Assembly (NCBI GenBank): GCA_963709355.1
Contig: CAVPVY010000005.1
Coordinates: forward strand, 186,001-250,000
Length of the DNA stretch: 64,000 bases
Direction: 5' to 3'
Source: PLOWO2-12-38-17 sp963709355
GTDB lineage: Bacteria; Planctomycetota; Brocadiia; Brocadiales; Brocadiaceae
Shown here: positions 27,866-36,544 of the stretch, piece after piece
How the letters are laid out: each line of letters starts with the position of its first letter
How positions within the stretch are numbered: position 1 is the stretch's first letter
Translations under genes and position numbers: made by a program
The notes under the pieces: generated by a model
Databases searched by the model: none
The model's input: only the letters and a program-made list of their open reading frames with translations
Told to the model about the DNA's origin: nothing

Positions 27866-27881
27866 CAAACGATAGAAATAA

Positions 27882-27921
27882 ACAGCAGTAAGGGCATGTT
27901 GCAACATGCCCTTACTGCTGT
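27882..27921. repeat. Perfect 40-bp palindrome
   Basis: Each half is ACAGCAGTAAGGGCATGTTG followed by its exact reverse complement, with no loop. It lies 17 bp after the NrfJ-like gene, so it may act as a transcription terminator or as a REP-like intergenic element. A related imperfect copy occurs at 30071-30094. Confidence 0.85.
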
Positions 27922-28078
27922 CTGGACAACACCTGTCTCTGATTTACAGAATGTTATTTATACACTTTGGTTTAATAACGAAGTCTCCGTTGGATTTGCG
28001 TACACTCCGTATGTTATATTTGTCCAACTAAATTTTACAACATATCAAAAGTATTTTATTCGGAGTAAAAGCATAAAT

Positions 28079-28240
28079 ATGGACATCTTAAAACAAGTGG
28101 CTGAATTGAAAGAATTTCTTGGCAAGGTCTACTGCTTTATTGAAGACAATGAAGACTCATTCAAAGACGGCGTTGAGGCAGAAGATATAAAGAATGAAAC
28201 ATGGAAATGGATGCAGGAACTGTCTAAATTTTTACCTTAA
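28079..28240 (+). CDS. Small acidic hypothetical protein (53 aa)
   Basis: The ATG at 28079 is chosen because GGAG lies upstream at 28062-28065 (a rather long spacing) and the peptide from here is compositionally protein-like: MDILKQVAELKEFLGKVYCF followed by an acidic helix rich in Glu and Asp and a C-terminal ETWKWMQELSKFLP. The frame is open upstream to 27896 but that part includes half of the palindrome. No family recognised. It could be a helical bundle or adaptor; function unknown. Confidence 0.5.
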   Translation: MDILKQVAELKEFLGKVYCFIEDNEDSFKDGVEAEDIKNETWKWMQELSKFLP

Positions 28241-28353
28241 TGTAATCTCGGTATTTGCAGGTTCCATGTTTCACGCCTGCGGAAAAATTGAGATTATGGT
28301 TGTTTTTCTAGAATGTAAACCCTTCGTTAAGCATTTTACAAGGAATGTATTCT

Positions 28354-30039
28354 ATGACCCGACCAATGTTCTATGAATTCAAGCCGCAGGAACCTATTAA
28401 GGCGCCAAGTGGCAATGTCCTTACCTGTAAAAACTGGGATAGCGAGGCGGCTTTGCGAATGCTGATGAATAATCTTGACCCAGATGTGGCTATCCAGCCG
28501 GAAGAACTTATTGTTTATGGTGGCGCCGGCCGCGCCGCAAGGAACTGGAAGGAATACCAGAGAATCTTAAATAGCCTAAAGACGCTGAAAAGCGATGAGA
28601 CCCTGTGCGTCCAATCAGGTAAACCGGTATATATTGCAAGAACACATATATGGGCGCCGCGTGTGATAATTGCCAGTGCGAACCTCGTCCCTGCATGGTC
28701 AAAACAGGAGATATTTGACAGGTATGATGAAATGGGGCTTACCATGTACGGGCAGATGACTGCGGGAAGCTGGATTTATATAGGCACCCAGGGCATATTG
28801 CAGGGCACCTACGAGACCTTTTCCTCGCTTGCAAGGAAGGTGTTTAATACTGACACACTGAAAGGCAAGTTTGTACTCACGGCTGGTATGGGCGGTATGA
28901 GCAGCGCCCAGCCACTCGCTGTAACTATGAATGAAGGCGTGATTCTGTGTGTTGAGGTACGCAGGGAATGCATAGAAAAAAGAGTTAGAGAAGGTTTTTG
29001 TGATAAGATGACTAATAATCTCGACGAGGCGTTAAAGTGGATCATGGATGCAAAAGCAGGGCATATTCCACTTTCTGTTGGTCTGGTGGGGAATGCTGCC
29101 GTTATTCACCCCGAACTGGTGAAACGTGATATTATTCCTGATGTTGTAACAGATCAGACGCCAGCCCATGACCTGATGTGTTACGTGCCTGTCGGAGATT
29201 TGACCGAACTTGATAAGCTGAGGGAAAGAAACAAGCGAGTATATAAGGAAAAGGTGCTGGATGCTATTATAGACCACACAAATGCAATTCTTGCCATGCA
29301 GAGGAAGGGCGCTGTATGTTTTGATTATGGCAACAATCTCAGGGCACAGGCGGAGATGTCAGGTGTGAGCATGAGGGATTCTGACGGACGTTTCCGGTAT
29401 CTTGGTTTTGTGCCTGCGTTTATAAGGGATTTATTCTGTCAGGGTAAGGGACCTTTTCGCTGGGTGGCTTTGTCTGGTGATATATCTGATATCAAAAAAA
29501 TTGACGATGCTGTTATAAATAATTTTCCTGAAGATATTTCGCTGATAAGGTGGATAAAACTTGCCAGTGAGAAAATACCACAACAAGGACTCCCTGCGAG
29601 AATTTGCTGGTTGGGATATGGAGACCGCGTAAAGATGGGTTTAATAATAAATGACATGGTAAGAAAGGGCATTGTCAAAGCCCCTGTAGTTATCGGGAGA
29701 GATCATCTCGATTGTGGGTCAGTGGCGTCTCCGTATCGAGAGACGGAGGATATGAAAGATGGCAGCGATGCCATAGCCGACTGGCCACTATTAAATTTTG
29801 CATTGAATGCCGTTAACGGTGCAAGCTGGGTAAGCTTTCATCATGGGGGTGGTGTAGGCATCGGGAATTCCATTCATGCAGGCATGGTCATTGTAGCGGA
29901 TGGAACAAAAGAGAAGGAGGAAAGGCTTGAAAGGGTCTTAACGGCTGATCCTGGGATTGGCATTGCGAGGCATGTTGACGCCGGATATGAGATTGCTATA
30001 AAAGTGGCTAAAAAAAAAGGCGTAATAATACCGGAATAA
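28354..30039 (+). CDS. hutU: Urocanate hydratase
   Basis: 561 residues, the usual size. It converts urocanate to imidazolonepropionate in histidine degradation, with tightly bound NAD+. Signatures are GGAGRAARNWKEYQ, TAGSWIYIGTQGILQGTYE, the NAD-binding GMGGMSSAQPLAVTM and the active-site block QGLPARICWLGYGDR; the C-terminal part has HHGGGVGIGNSIHAGM. ATG 28354 is preferred over 28345 because AGGA (28341-28344) then sits 9 nt away rather than touching the codon. No hutH, hutI or hutG is nearby, so the pathway is either scattered or the gene is an isolated acquisition. Confidence 0.95.
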   Translation: MTRPMFYEFKPQEPIKAPSGNVLTCKNWDSEAALRMLMNNLDPDVAIQPEELIVYGGAGRAARNWKEYQRILNSLKTLKSDETLCVQSGKPVYIARTHIWAPRVIIASANLVPAWSKQEIFDRYDEMGLTMYGQMTAGSWIYIGTQGILQGTYETFSSLARKVFNTDTLKGKFVLTAGMGGMSSAQPLAVTMNEGVILCVEVRRECIEKRVREGFCDKMTNNLDEALKWIMDAKAGHIPLSVGLVGNAAVIHPELVKRDIIPDVVTDQTPAHDLMCYVPVGDLTELDKLRERNKRVYKEKVLDAIIDHTNAILAMQRKGAVCFDYGNNLRAQAEMSGVSMRDSDGRFRYLGFVPAFIRDLFCQGKGPFRWVALSGDISDIKKIDDAVINNFPEDISLIRWIKLASEKIPQQGLPARICWLGYGDRVKMGLIINDMVRKGIVKAPVVIGRDHLDCGSVASPYRETEDMKDGSDAIADWPLLNFALNAVNGASWVSFHHGGGVGIGNSIHAGMVIVADGTKEKEERLERVLTADPGIGIARHVDAGYEIAIKVAKKKGVIIPE

Positions 30040-30070
30040 ACAAAAGTTAGTGTTCTAGGAATTTAAGCGT

Positions 30071-30094
30071 AAGGGTACGTTGCTACGTGCCCTT
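30071..30094. repeat. Imperfect palindrome related to the one at 27882
   Basis: AAGGGTACGT and ACGTGCCCTT flank TGCT; the arms differ by one position. The core AAGGG.A.GTTGC..C.TGCCCTT matches the 27882-27921 palindrome. It lies between hutU and the PCD gene and probably terminates hutU transcription. Confidence 0.65.
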
Positions 30095-30131
30095 CAGATC
30101 GGTTCTGAAAATTTTTTTGGAGGCTTCTTAT

Positions 30132-30464
30132 ATGTCCGAATTAGCTTCGAAGAAATGTGTGCCATGTATGGGCGGCGTACCTCCGCTTAAGGGCGAGGCA
30201 TTGCAGGCGCTGCGAAGACAGGTAATTGGCTGGAATGTCGTTGAAGAACGTCATTTATTAAAAGCCTTTAAATTTCCTGACTTTCGCAAGGCGCTTGATT
30301 TTGTGAATCAGGTTGGAGAGATTGCCGAAGAGGAGGGGCATCATCCTGTAATCACACTGACATGGGGCAGGGTGGAAATAAAGATTTATACACATAAGAT
30401 TAATGGTTTGACGGAAAGCGATTTTATCCTTGCGGCAAAGATTGATGGGCTGAGGACTTCGTGA
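30132..30464 (+). CDS. phhB: Pterin-4a-carbinolamine dehydratase
   Basis: 110 residues. PCD dehydrates the 4a-hydroxytetrahydropterin made by aromatic amino acid hydroxylases. The core motif is IAEEEGHHPVITLTWGRVEI followed by IYTHKINGLTESDFILAAKI, with the conserved His-His and His residues of the active site. ATG 30132 is chosen because GGAGG at 30119-30123 precedes it by 8 nt; the frame is open 15 codons further. No phenylalanine hydroxylase is present nearby, as in many bacteria where the role of this family is unclear. Confidence 0.93.
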   Translation: MSELASKKCVPCMGGVPPLKGEALQALRRQVIGWNVVEERHLLKAFKFPDFRKALDFVNQVGEIAEEEGHHPVITLTWGRVEIKIYTHKINGLTESDFILAAKIDGLRTS

Positions 30465-30608
30465 AGATAATGAAATTCATGCTTTGGTTTCTTAATAAAA
30501 ATTTTTATTAAGTATCGAAGCCATTAATTTATCAGGAATAGAGGTTGTTTTCAGCTATGTCCAGATTTTTTAAATCCTTTTAAGTCTCATCTTGTGAATA
30601 GGCATATC

Positions 30609-31646
30609 TTATGCCTCTATTTCTATAAACCCTTCTTCATCCAGATTACCTGAAATTTCGATAGAAACTTGTAAGAATAATCTTACTATTTCTATATTCG
30701 TAAGTAAATGCTGATTAATCCTTGGTGTGATATATTTTGATTTGCCTTTTGCTAGGGCAAGGGGAATGATAAGCTGGTCGGCAAGATACTCATCAATAAT
30801 GGCGTTGGTTTCCCAAAACTTGAAAAAACCATTGCAGGCTTCATCAGCAACGGTTTCTGCAGATTTACCAATTTTGCCAAGGCTAAAGTAACAACACTGA
30901 CTATTTTCAAATTTCCCTAATAAGAATAACAGTGTCCCCATTCCCAAAGCGGGCAACTCTTCAATAAATATTTCATGCGGGATATTCTTTTCTAGGAGTC
31001 TTTTCACAGCATGTGCCTGCTGTCTTTTTGCGATTTTCATATCAAGATTGCTTACCGAAGATATACCATGTACTTTAACAAGGTTACCTCTGTATTCGAT
31101 ATACATGGGTTGCAGTAATTTTGCAGGATTTATTTTAACAAAAATCTCACCGCCTCCACGCGGATAGAATCCTGCCCTGATGGGTTTTATTTCTGCATCA
31201 AAACCTATTAACTTAAGAAAATATAACCACTGTTGTGTAAGATAGTCAACACAAGGGCTATGGCTTACATGAGTCCCACCGATTATGGTAATTGAAGAAG
31301 ATTTATTGCTAAGGCTTAACGGATAAAAAATTGTCTGCAAGACAAGAGATACTGAACCTGCCGTACCTATATCAAAATGGTAAGCGCCCGATTTTGTATT
31401 TCCTGGATAGAATTTAAGGTTAGTAGAACGGAGTTGATTCCCGGCAACCTCTGCATCGCAGATTTTCACTGTGGCGTTAACCGCCTGCAGATGCTGATAG
31501 CTGAGTCCCGGTGTCTTTCTGTTGGCACGTATATTGTATATCTCGAATGGCTTTCTTGTAATGGCGGAGAGTGACAATGCAGTACGGAGTATCTGTCCAC
31601 CACCTTCACCAAAAGAGCCATCAATTTTTATAATATTATTGTCCAT
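30609..31646 (-). CDS. rtcA: RNA 3'-terminal phosphate cyclase RtcA
   Basis: About 345 residues. It converts RNA 3'-phosphate ends to 2',3'-cyclic phosphates with ATP. Signatures: DGSFGEGGGQILRTALSLSA, YNIRANRKTPGLSYQHLQAV, GGTHVSHSPCVDYL and a C-terminal NQHLLTNIEIVRLFL region containing the conserved His that is adenylated in the family. The start is set at MDNNIIKIDG (31646), where homologues begin; the frame is open to 31676. No Shine-Dalgarno is evident, and the leader contains a terminator-like stem. No rtcB or rtcR in the window. Confidence 0.93.
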   Translation of the reverse strand: MDNNIIKIDGSFGEGGGQILRTALSLSAITRKPFEIYNIRANRKTPGLSYQHLQAVNATVKICDAEVAGNQLRSTNLKFYPGNTKSGAYHFDIGTAGSVSLVLQTIFYPLSLSNKSSSITIIGGTHVSHSPCVDYLTQQWLYFLKLIGFDAEIKPIRAGFYPRGGGEIFVKINPAKLLQPMYIEYRGNLVKVHGISSVSNLDMKIAKRQQAHAVKRLLEKNIPHEIFIEELPALGMGTLLFLLGKFENSQCCYFSLGKIGKSAETVADEACNGFFKFWETNAIIDEYLADQLIIPLALAKGKSKYITPRINQHLLTNIEIVRLFLQVSIEISGNLDEEGFIEIEA

Positions 31647-31656
31647 TTTAAAAGAA

Positions 31657-31688
31657 AAAGGGTAGAACACATTCATGCCCTACCCTTT
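31657..31688 (-). terminator. Terminator-like stem after the cytochrome c gene
   Basis: AAAGGGTAG (31657-31665) and CTACCCTTT (31680-31688) form a perfect 9-bp stem with a 14-nt loop. Reading leftward it is followed by a T-rich stretch (TTCTTTTAAA). It lies 30 bp after the cytochrome stop and just before the rtcA start, so rtcA must be expressed by read-through or from its own promoter. Confidence 0.65.
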
Positions 31689-31718
31689 GGTTTAATTTAT
31701 TATTTAATTAATGTTAAC

Positions 31719-32066
31719 TTACTTGCCGCCAAATTCGCGCACCTTTACAATGAGTGCGTCAAGGTCTGCAAGGTCAACGCCAAGGTCTTCGAGTTTTACA
31801 TAGTTAGGATTCTTTGTACCTTCGGTCATGGATTTCTTCATATCAGCGTCGGTTCTTGACTTTTGATATTCTAGGTCGGAAAAGTCAGGTACCCCAAATT
31901 GTTTTCCAGCTTCAGTGCCTTTTCCATCTGGTCCGTGGCATAATTCACAGGTATCTTTGTAAATCTTGATAATATCTCCAGCGCTTGCAGAAGAACATGA
32001 AAAACCTATATAAATGCTAAACAAGGTTGCTATTGGTATTAAAAAATAAGTGAAAATCTTTTTCAA
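31719..32066 (-). CDS. Small c-type cytochrome (monoheme, secreted)
   Basis: About 115 residues. A signal peptide (KKIFTYFLIPIATLFSIYIG, cleavage near ASA) exports the protein for heme attachment. The single heme motif is CELCH, and a distal Met is available in DMKKSM. It is a class I, cytochrome-c553-like fold of about 85 mature residues. The start is a TTG at 32066: GGAGGG lies just upstream, while the earlier TTG at 32081 would put the Shine-Dalgarno inside the gene. Function is electron transfer outside the cytoplasm; partners are not in the window. Confidence 0.88.
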   Translation of the reverse strand: MKKIFTYFLIPIATLFSIYIGFSCSSASAGDIIKIYKDTCELCHGPDGKGTEAGKQFGVPDFSDLEYQKSRTDADMKKSMTEGTKNPNYVKLEDLGVDLADLDALIVKVREFGGK

Positions 32067-32155
32067 TGGAATTCCCTCCAAAAATTTATTTTACTAAACA
32101 TTAATCATTTTCAGAATAAATTTATAATGTATTCTTAAACAATAATCACCTCCAG

Positions 32156-32656
32156 TCATTTTCTGATTCTTGATTCTATAAAATTTAATGCATTGTTTAT
32201 ATCTGCTCTTTGAAAAACAGGTACTGAGGATTTTAGATTATTATTACCAGTAATCTTTATATGATTTTTATATTCCTTTGCCTGGCCTCGTTTTTTCTTG
32301 TTTTTGTGAATTTCTATATAAGGATACCTCCAGCTTTTATAACCCTCTACAATTACGATATCAACCTTTTGATAGCTATATCTAACGATGTCGTCAATAG
32401 ACGGTCTTTTTTTGTTAATTCTTTTTATGATTGCGAGCTTTTCTGGAGAAGATATGGATACAACGTCAGCGCCAGCCTGATAATGTCTGTGCGTATCCTT
32501 CCCTTCATAATCTATTTTAAAATAAGGAATATTGTATTTGATTGTACCGACTTTATATCCTTTTTTATTCAACTGTTTTATAATGAGCCCAATTAATGTC
32601 GTTTTACCTACATTTTGTTTACCAACTATTGAAATAACAGGGATAGCATTTGGCAA
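32156..32656 (-). CDS. mobB: Molybdopterin-guanine dinucleotide biosynthesis protein MobB
   Basis: 166 residues, P-loop GTPase-like. Walker A is GKQNVGKTTLIGLI, then GTIKYNIPYFKIDYEGKDTH, with the GxKxxTIKxxxHxxxxDxxGKDTxxxxxAG pattern typical of MobB, and VIVEGYKSWRYPYIEI near the C-terminus. It assists attachment of GMP to molybdopterin for molybdenum enzymes. First gene of a minus-strand run with the cytochrome c gene 89 bp later. Confidence 0.93.
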   Translation of the reverse strand: MPNAIPVISIVGKQNVGKTTLIGLIIKQLNKKGYKVGTIKYNIPYFKIDYEGKDTHRHYQAGADVVSISSPEKLAIIKRINKKRPSIDDIVRYSYQKVDIVIVEGYKSWRYPYIEIHKNKKKRGQAKEYKNHIKITGNNNLKSSVPVFQRADINNALNFIESRIRK

Positions 32657-33013
32657 AGTTTATTAAATATTTATTAAAAGCCGTATGGGACTTTTTCAAA
32701 TTTAAGTGAAATAAAGTTTTAAATAGCATTCAAGTTTTTTCAAATTATCAACAATTTTATAATAAGGTGTCAAGAATATTTCTTTATAGTTATTTTATAA
32801 TATTTTTATGTTTTATATGCTTAATTATAAAAATACCAGAAGAATTTGATAAAATCCCCCTTTTTTGTTGCTGATCAAAATGTGCATAATAAATTTAGTA
32901 AAATGCTTCCTTGTATATCTAATCATTAAGCTTAAATGACTAACTATTGACTTTAGATATTGGGAATGTAAAATAAGTAAAATCATTTTTTAAAAGAATT
33001 TGGGTTTACTTAT
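32657..33013. other. Intergenic region upstream of divergent mobB and fbp
   Basis: 357 bp, very AT-rich, between divergent genes, hence promoter-bearing. I see no RNA gene, strong hairpin or small ORF, and no Shine-Dalgarno close to the fbp ATG. Confidence 0.4.
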
Positions 33014-34027
33014 ATGCAAAAGAGCAAAGTTGTTACAATACAACGACATATTGTTGAACAGGAGAGGTTATACCCGAAGGCAACAGGTGATTTTACAGGT
33101 CTTCTATGGGACATGACTCTTGCGGCAAAGACCATTTCACGAGAAGTAAATAAAGCAGGTCTTGCTGATATTCTAGGTCTTACTGGCGAACAAAACGTAC
33201 ATGGTGAGGTAGTTAAGAAACTCGATGTCTATGCCAATGAAAGAATATGTAAGGCAATGGAACATGGTGGACATCTTTGCATTATGGCTTCTGAAGAAAA
33301 TGAAGATATCATTCCTATACCAGACGAATTCCCCAAGGGTAAATATGTTCTCCTTTTTGATCCTTTAGACGGTTCGTCTAATATTGACGTAAATGTCAGT
33401 GTTGGCACCATATTTTCTATTCACAAAAGAAAAACAACTGGGAAAGAGGCAACAATTGAAGATTGCTTAAGAAAGGGTGCGGAACAAGTTGCAGCAGGTT
33501 ATATCGTATATGGATCCAGCACAATGATGGTATATACAACGGGAAGCGGGGTTCATGGTTTTACCCTTGATCCGAGCATTGGAGAGTTTTTACTATCACA
33601 CGAAAGTATCAAAATTCCTCCAAAGGGCAAGATATATAGCATAAATGAAGGAAATTCAAATACGTGGGACGAGGGAACGAAGAAATACGTTGCTTATTTA
33701 AAAGAAAGCGACCAGACCACTGGAAGACCTTATTCACTGAGATACATAGGTTCTCTGGTGGCAGATTTTCATAGAAACCTGTTATACGGGGGGATTTTCT
33801 TATATCCCGCTGATTATAAAGACCCTAAAAAACCAAAGCCAAAACTAAGATTACTTTATGAAGCAGCCCCACTTGCATTTATTGTTGAGCAGTCGGGCGG
33901 TATTGCCTCAACAGGTAAGGAGCGCATCATGGACATCCAAGCCACTGAGCTGCATCAAAAGGCACCGCTCATCATCGGCAGTAAAGAAGATGTATTAACG
34001 TATGAGAAGTTTTTTAATCAAAAATAA
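33014..34027 (+). CDS. fbp: Fructose-1,6-bisphosphatase class I
   Basis: 337 residues. It hydrolyses fructose 1,6-bisphosphate to fructose 6-phosphate in gluconeogenesis. Metal and phosphate sites are recognisable: SEENEDII, the class I signature LFDPLDGSSNIDVNVSVGTI, and YEAAPLAFIVEQSGGIASTG near the C-terminus. It is 324 bp upstream of the class II aldolase gene on the same strand, so the two sequential gluconeogenic enzymes are probably co-regulated. Confidence 0.95.
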   Translation: MQKSKVVTIQRHIVEQERLYPKATGDFTGLLWDMTLAAKTISREVNKAGLADILGLTGEQNVHGEVVKKLDVYANERICKAMEHGGHLCIMASEENEDIIPIPDEFPKGKYVLLFDPLDGSSNIDVNVSVGTIFSIHKRKTTGKEATIEDCLRKGAEQVAAGYIVYGSSTMMVYTTGSGVHGFTLDPSIGEFLLSHESIKIPPKGKIYSINEGNSNTWDEGTKKYVAYLKESDQTTGRPYSLRYIGSLVADFHRNLLYGGIFLYPADYKDPKKPKPKLRLLYEAAPLAFIVEQSGGIASTGKERIMDIQATELHQKAPLIIGSKEDVLTYEKFFNQK

Positions 34028-34351
34028 ACAGAGTTAACAGTCCATGTTTTATACCACCAAACAAAACTTATTAAAAGACAAACTATACAAAGTACCTTCG
34101 ACGATGAAAAAGGCATTTGAAAAACAAAAATATAGTATTTCTAAGCAGCAGAAGGGTGAAAGAAAAACGGGGAATATAAATATTAATATTACGATTATAA
34201 CCCGTGAAACAGAACCGAAGAACCAAGCGCCAAACAAAAAAAATTGGGTTGACTTCAACAACAATAAATACGCTATGGAAAAAAAATTTCCACTCTAATA
34301 ATGTATTATAAGAAGAATTTATAAATTTTCTAAAAGAGGAGTTAACCACTT
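34028..34351. other. Intergenic region between fbp and fba, with a possible decayed duplicate of the fba start
   Basis: 324 bp. An 84-codon frame (34044-34298) begins MFYTTKQNLLKDKL, closely echoing the fba N-terminus MFYPTKEALINDLKG, and the preceding bases GAGTTAAC also match in both. After about 15 residues the similarity ends in low-complexity Lys/Asn-rich sequence. I read it as a partial duplication rather than a working gene, though a leader peptide cannot be excluded. Confidence 0.45.
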
Positions 34352-35734
34352 ATGTTTTATCCTACAAAAGAAGCCTTAATTAATGACCTCAAAGGTATTG
34401 CTGATTTACAAAAGGGTATTATAGTAAAAATAACAGACAAAGAGGCTCTGGAAACCAAGAAAATTGACACTATTATCAATAATGCAGTCTTCAACAAAGA
34501 CATTGCAGTTCGTGATGCGTCTAGATGGTTAATCAGGGCTATGACTAACAAACTGGGTATTGTTTCATCGTCCATCCAGCCCCTTTATGAAGCAATGGGT
34601 AAAAATCAATATAAAGGATTTACAGTACCCGCCATCAACATCCGTGGATTGACTTACGATGTGGCGCGTTCTATATTCAGGGCTGCGAAGAAGGGGCATG
34701 TTGGTGCATTTATTTTTGAAATTGCACGTTCTGAGATTGGTTACACAGACCAGAGACCGGCAGAGTATGTGGCAGTGATACTTGCCGCTGCCGTTAAAGA
34801 AGGTCATGAAGGTCCTGTGTTTATTCAAGGAGATCACTTCCAGATTAACGCAAAAAAATATGAAAAAGATAAAGACGCAGAGCTTAATACAGTAAGGAAT
34901 CTTATTAAAGAAGCAATAGAAGCAGGTTTCTATAATATTGATATTGATACCTCAACTCTTGTTGATTTGAACAAACCAGACCTTACAGAACAACAACGTT
35001 TGAATTTTGAATTTGCTGCCGAATTAACTGCATATATTCGTTCTCTAGAGCCAGAGAGTGTTACTATATCCGTGGGTGGTGAGATAGGAGAAGTTGGCAA
35101 GAAGAATAGTACGGTTGAAGAGTTAAAGGCGTTTATGGATGGCTATGACAAGACCCTCTTGGCAAAGGGAAAGGGATTAAAGGGTATAAGTAAGATCAGC
35201 GTCCAGACAGGCACTACACATGGAGGAGTGCCATTGCCGGATGGGACTATTGCGAAGGTAAAATTGGATTTTGATACATTGAAAAGCCTGTCAATGGTAG
35301 CAAGGAATGAATATGGTTTGAGCGGGGCAGTACAACACGGTGCTTCTACATTACCGGCAGATGCCTTTAACAAGTTTCCAGAAACAGGTACTGCTGAAGT
35401 ACACCTCGCTACAGAGTTCCAGAACATGATTTATGAAAATAGCGCATTCCCGAAGGATTTTAAAAACGAGATATACGAATTTTTAAGAAAGGTTTGTATT
35501 GCAGACAAAAAAGAAGGTGAGACTGATGAACAATTTATTTATAAGACAAGAAAAAACGGATTTGGTCCGTTCAAAGAGAGATTCTGGAATCTTCCTGATA
35601 ATGTGAAGACAAAGATAGGAGAGGAACTGGAAATAAAGTTTGATTTTCTTTTTAAGAAATTAAACGTTATTCACTCAAAAGAGATAATAAGCAGGACGAT
35701 TAAACCTGTTGAAGTAAAACTGCCTAATCTTTAA
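34352..35734 (+). CDS. fba: Class II fructose-bisphosphate aldolase family protein (long form)
   Basis: 460 residues, about 100 more than E. coli FbaA, with an N-terminal helical extension. Zn-ligand and substrate motifs: FIQGDHFQI, the acidic VTISVGGEIGEVG, QTGTTHGGVPLPDG and LSGAVQHGAST. It condenses triose phosphates to fructose 1,6-bisphosphate, or the reverse. The strong ribosome-binding site AGAGGAG lies 9 nt before the ATG. Located after fbp; together they serve gluconeogenesis in an organism that probably fixes carbon to C2/C3 units. A tagatose or related aldolase specificity cannot be excluded. Confidence 0.9.
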   Translation: MFYPTKEALINDLKGIADLQKGIIVKITDKEALETKKIDTIINNAVFNKDIAVRDASRWLIRAMTNKLGIVSSSIQPLYEAMGKNQYKGFTVPAINIRGLTYDVARSIFRAAKKGHVGAFIFEIARSEIGYTDQRPAEYVAVILAAAVKEGHEGPVFIQGDHFQINAKKYEKDKDAELNTVRNLIKEAIEAGFYNIDIDTSTLVDLNKPDLTEQQRLNFEFAAELTAYIRSLEPESVTISVGGEIGEVGKKNSTVEELKAFMDGYDKTLLAKGKGLKGISKISVQTGTTHGGVPLPDGTIAKVKLDFDTLKSLSMVARNEYGLSGAVQHGASTLPADAFNKFPETGTAEVHLATEFQNMIYENSAFPKDFKNEIYEFLRKVCIADKKEGETDEQFIYKTRKNGFGPFKERFWNLPDNVKTKIGEELEIKFDFLFKKLNVIHSKEIISRTIKPVEVKLPNL

Positions 35735-35800
35735 AATATTTTGTAATTGTTACAAACAATACATGATTGATAAGGATTCTGTTAAAAGAGTTATGCGCCT

Positions 35801-36532
35801 CTATAATAGATTTTTAAATTTCTTTCTGACCTCATCCATTCTTCCGCAGGACATCTTACCTTCTGGACATTTATCATTTACACAGCCGGGTCCTGCATCC
35901 TTGAAGATATATGGGGTGGCATGTTTGGCTAATCGTAACATTTCTGTTGCCATAGCCCTTATTTCCCACTGTGCCCGGTTGCAGCAGCGCACTCTGAAGA
36001 AGTGCAGTAGTTCGCGGGCATTCATTGTGACAATAATTTTGGTTTCTGCAGCATTGGGCAGTAAAAAGCGTGCATCCTCGAATGTGCTTTCACCTTTATC
36101 TCCAAGTATGGTTACGAGTTCATCATACCATTTCTGAATAGTTTCCATTTTTTCAATAAACCACTGCTTCTTGCCAATTTTCTCTATGCTTGGTGGGATA
36201 ATAAAGTCAAAACCATTAGTCTTTTTGCTGTGTTGTCCAACATAACGCTGACTTTGTTGTGAATATGATGCGAGGCGGTGTCTGACAAGCTGGTGTGAAC
36301 ATGCGCGGGAGATACCCTCTATGCCGAATGTAAAAGTAACATGTTCAATCGGTGAGAGATGCCGCATGTCAGTCAGTTTTTCAATGAAATCTGCCTGTTC
36401 TTTGCCTTCGACTTGCTTCTTCAATTCATCAATGGTGGTAGGACTATAACATAGTTTCGCTGCGTGAGCGACCATCTCCTCGGGATTTGGGGTGTGCCGT
36501 AATAGTATTACGTTTAATTTTGATTCTGCCAT
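35801..36532 (-). CDS. thyX: FAD-dependent thymidylate synthase ThyX
   Basis: 243 residues. The ThyX signature RHRLASYSQQSQRYV (family RHRxxSxxxxSxR) is present, along with an N-terminal ILLRHTPNPEEMVA and a C-terminal EIRAMATEML. It makes dTMP from dUMP using methylene-tetrahydrofolate and NADPH through FAD. It lies 12 bp after cobO on the same strand, so both are likely co-transcribed. Confidence 0.95.
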   Translation of the reverse strand: MAESKLNVILLRHTPNPEEMVAHAAKLCYSPTTIDELKKQVEGKEQADFIEKLTDMRHLSPIEHVTFTFGIEGISRACSHQLVRHRLASYSQQSQRYVGQHSKKTNGFDFIIPPSIEKIGKKQWFIEKMETIQKWYDELVTILGDKGESTFEDARFLLPNAAETKIIVTMNARELLHFFRVRCCNRAQWEIRAMATEMLRLAKHATPYIFKDAGPGCVNDKCPEGKMSCGRMDEVRKKFKNLL

Positions 36533-36544
36533 ATTTTATAGAAA

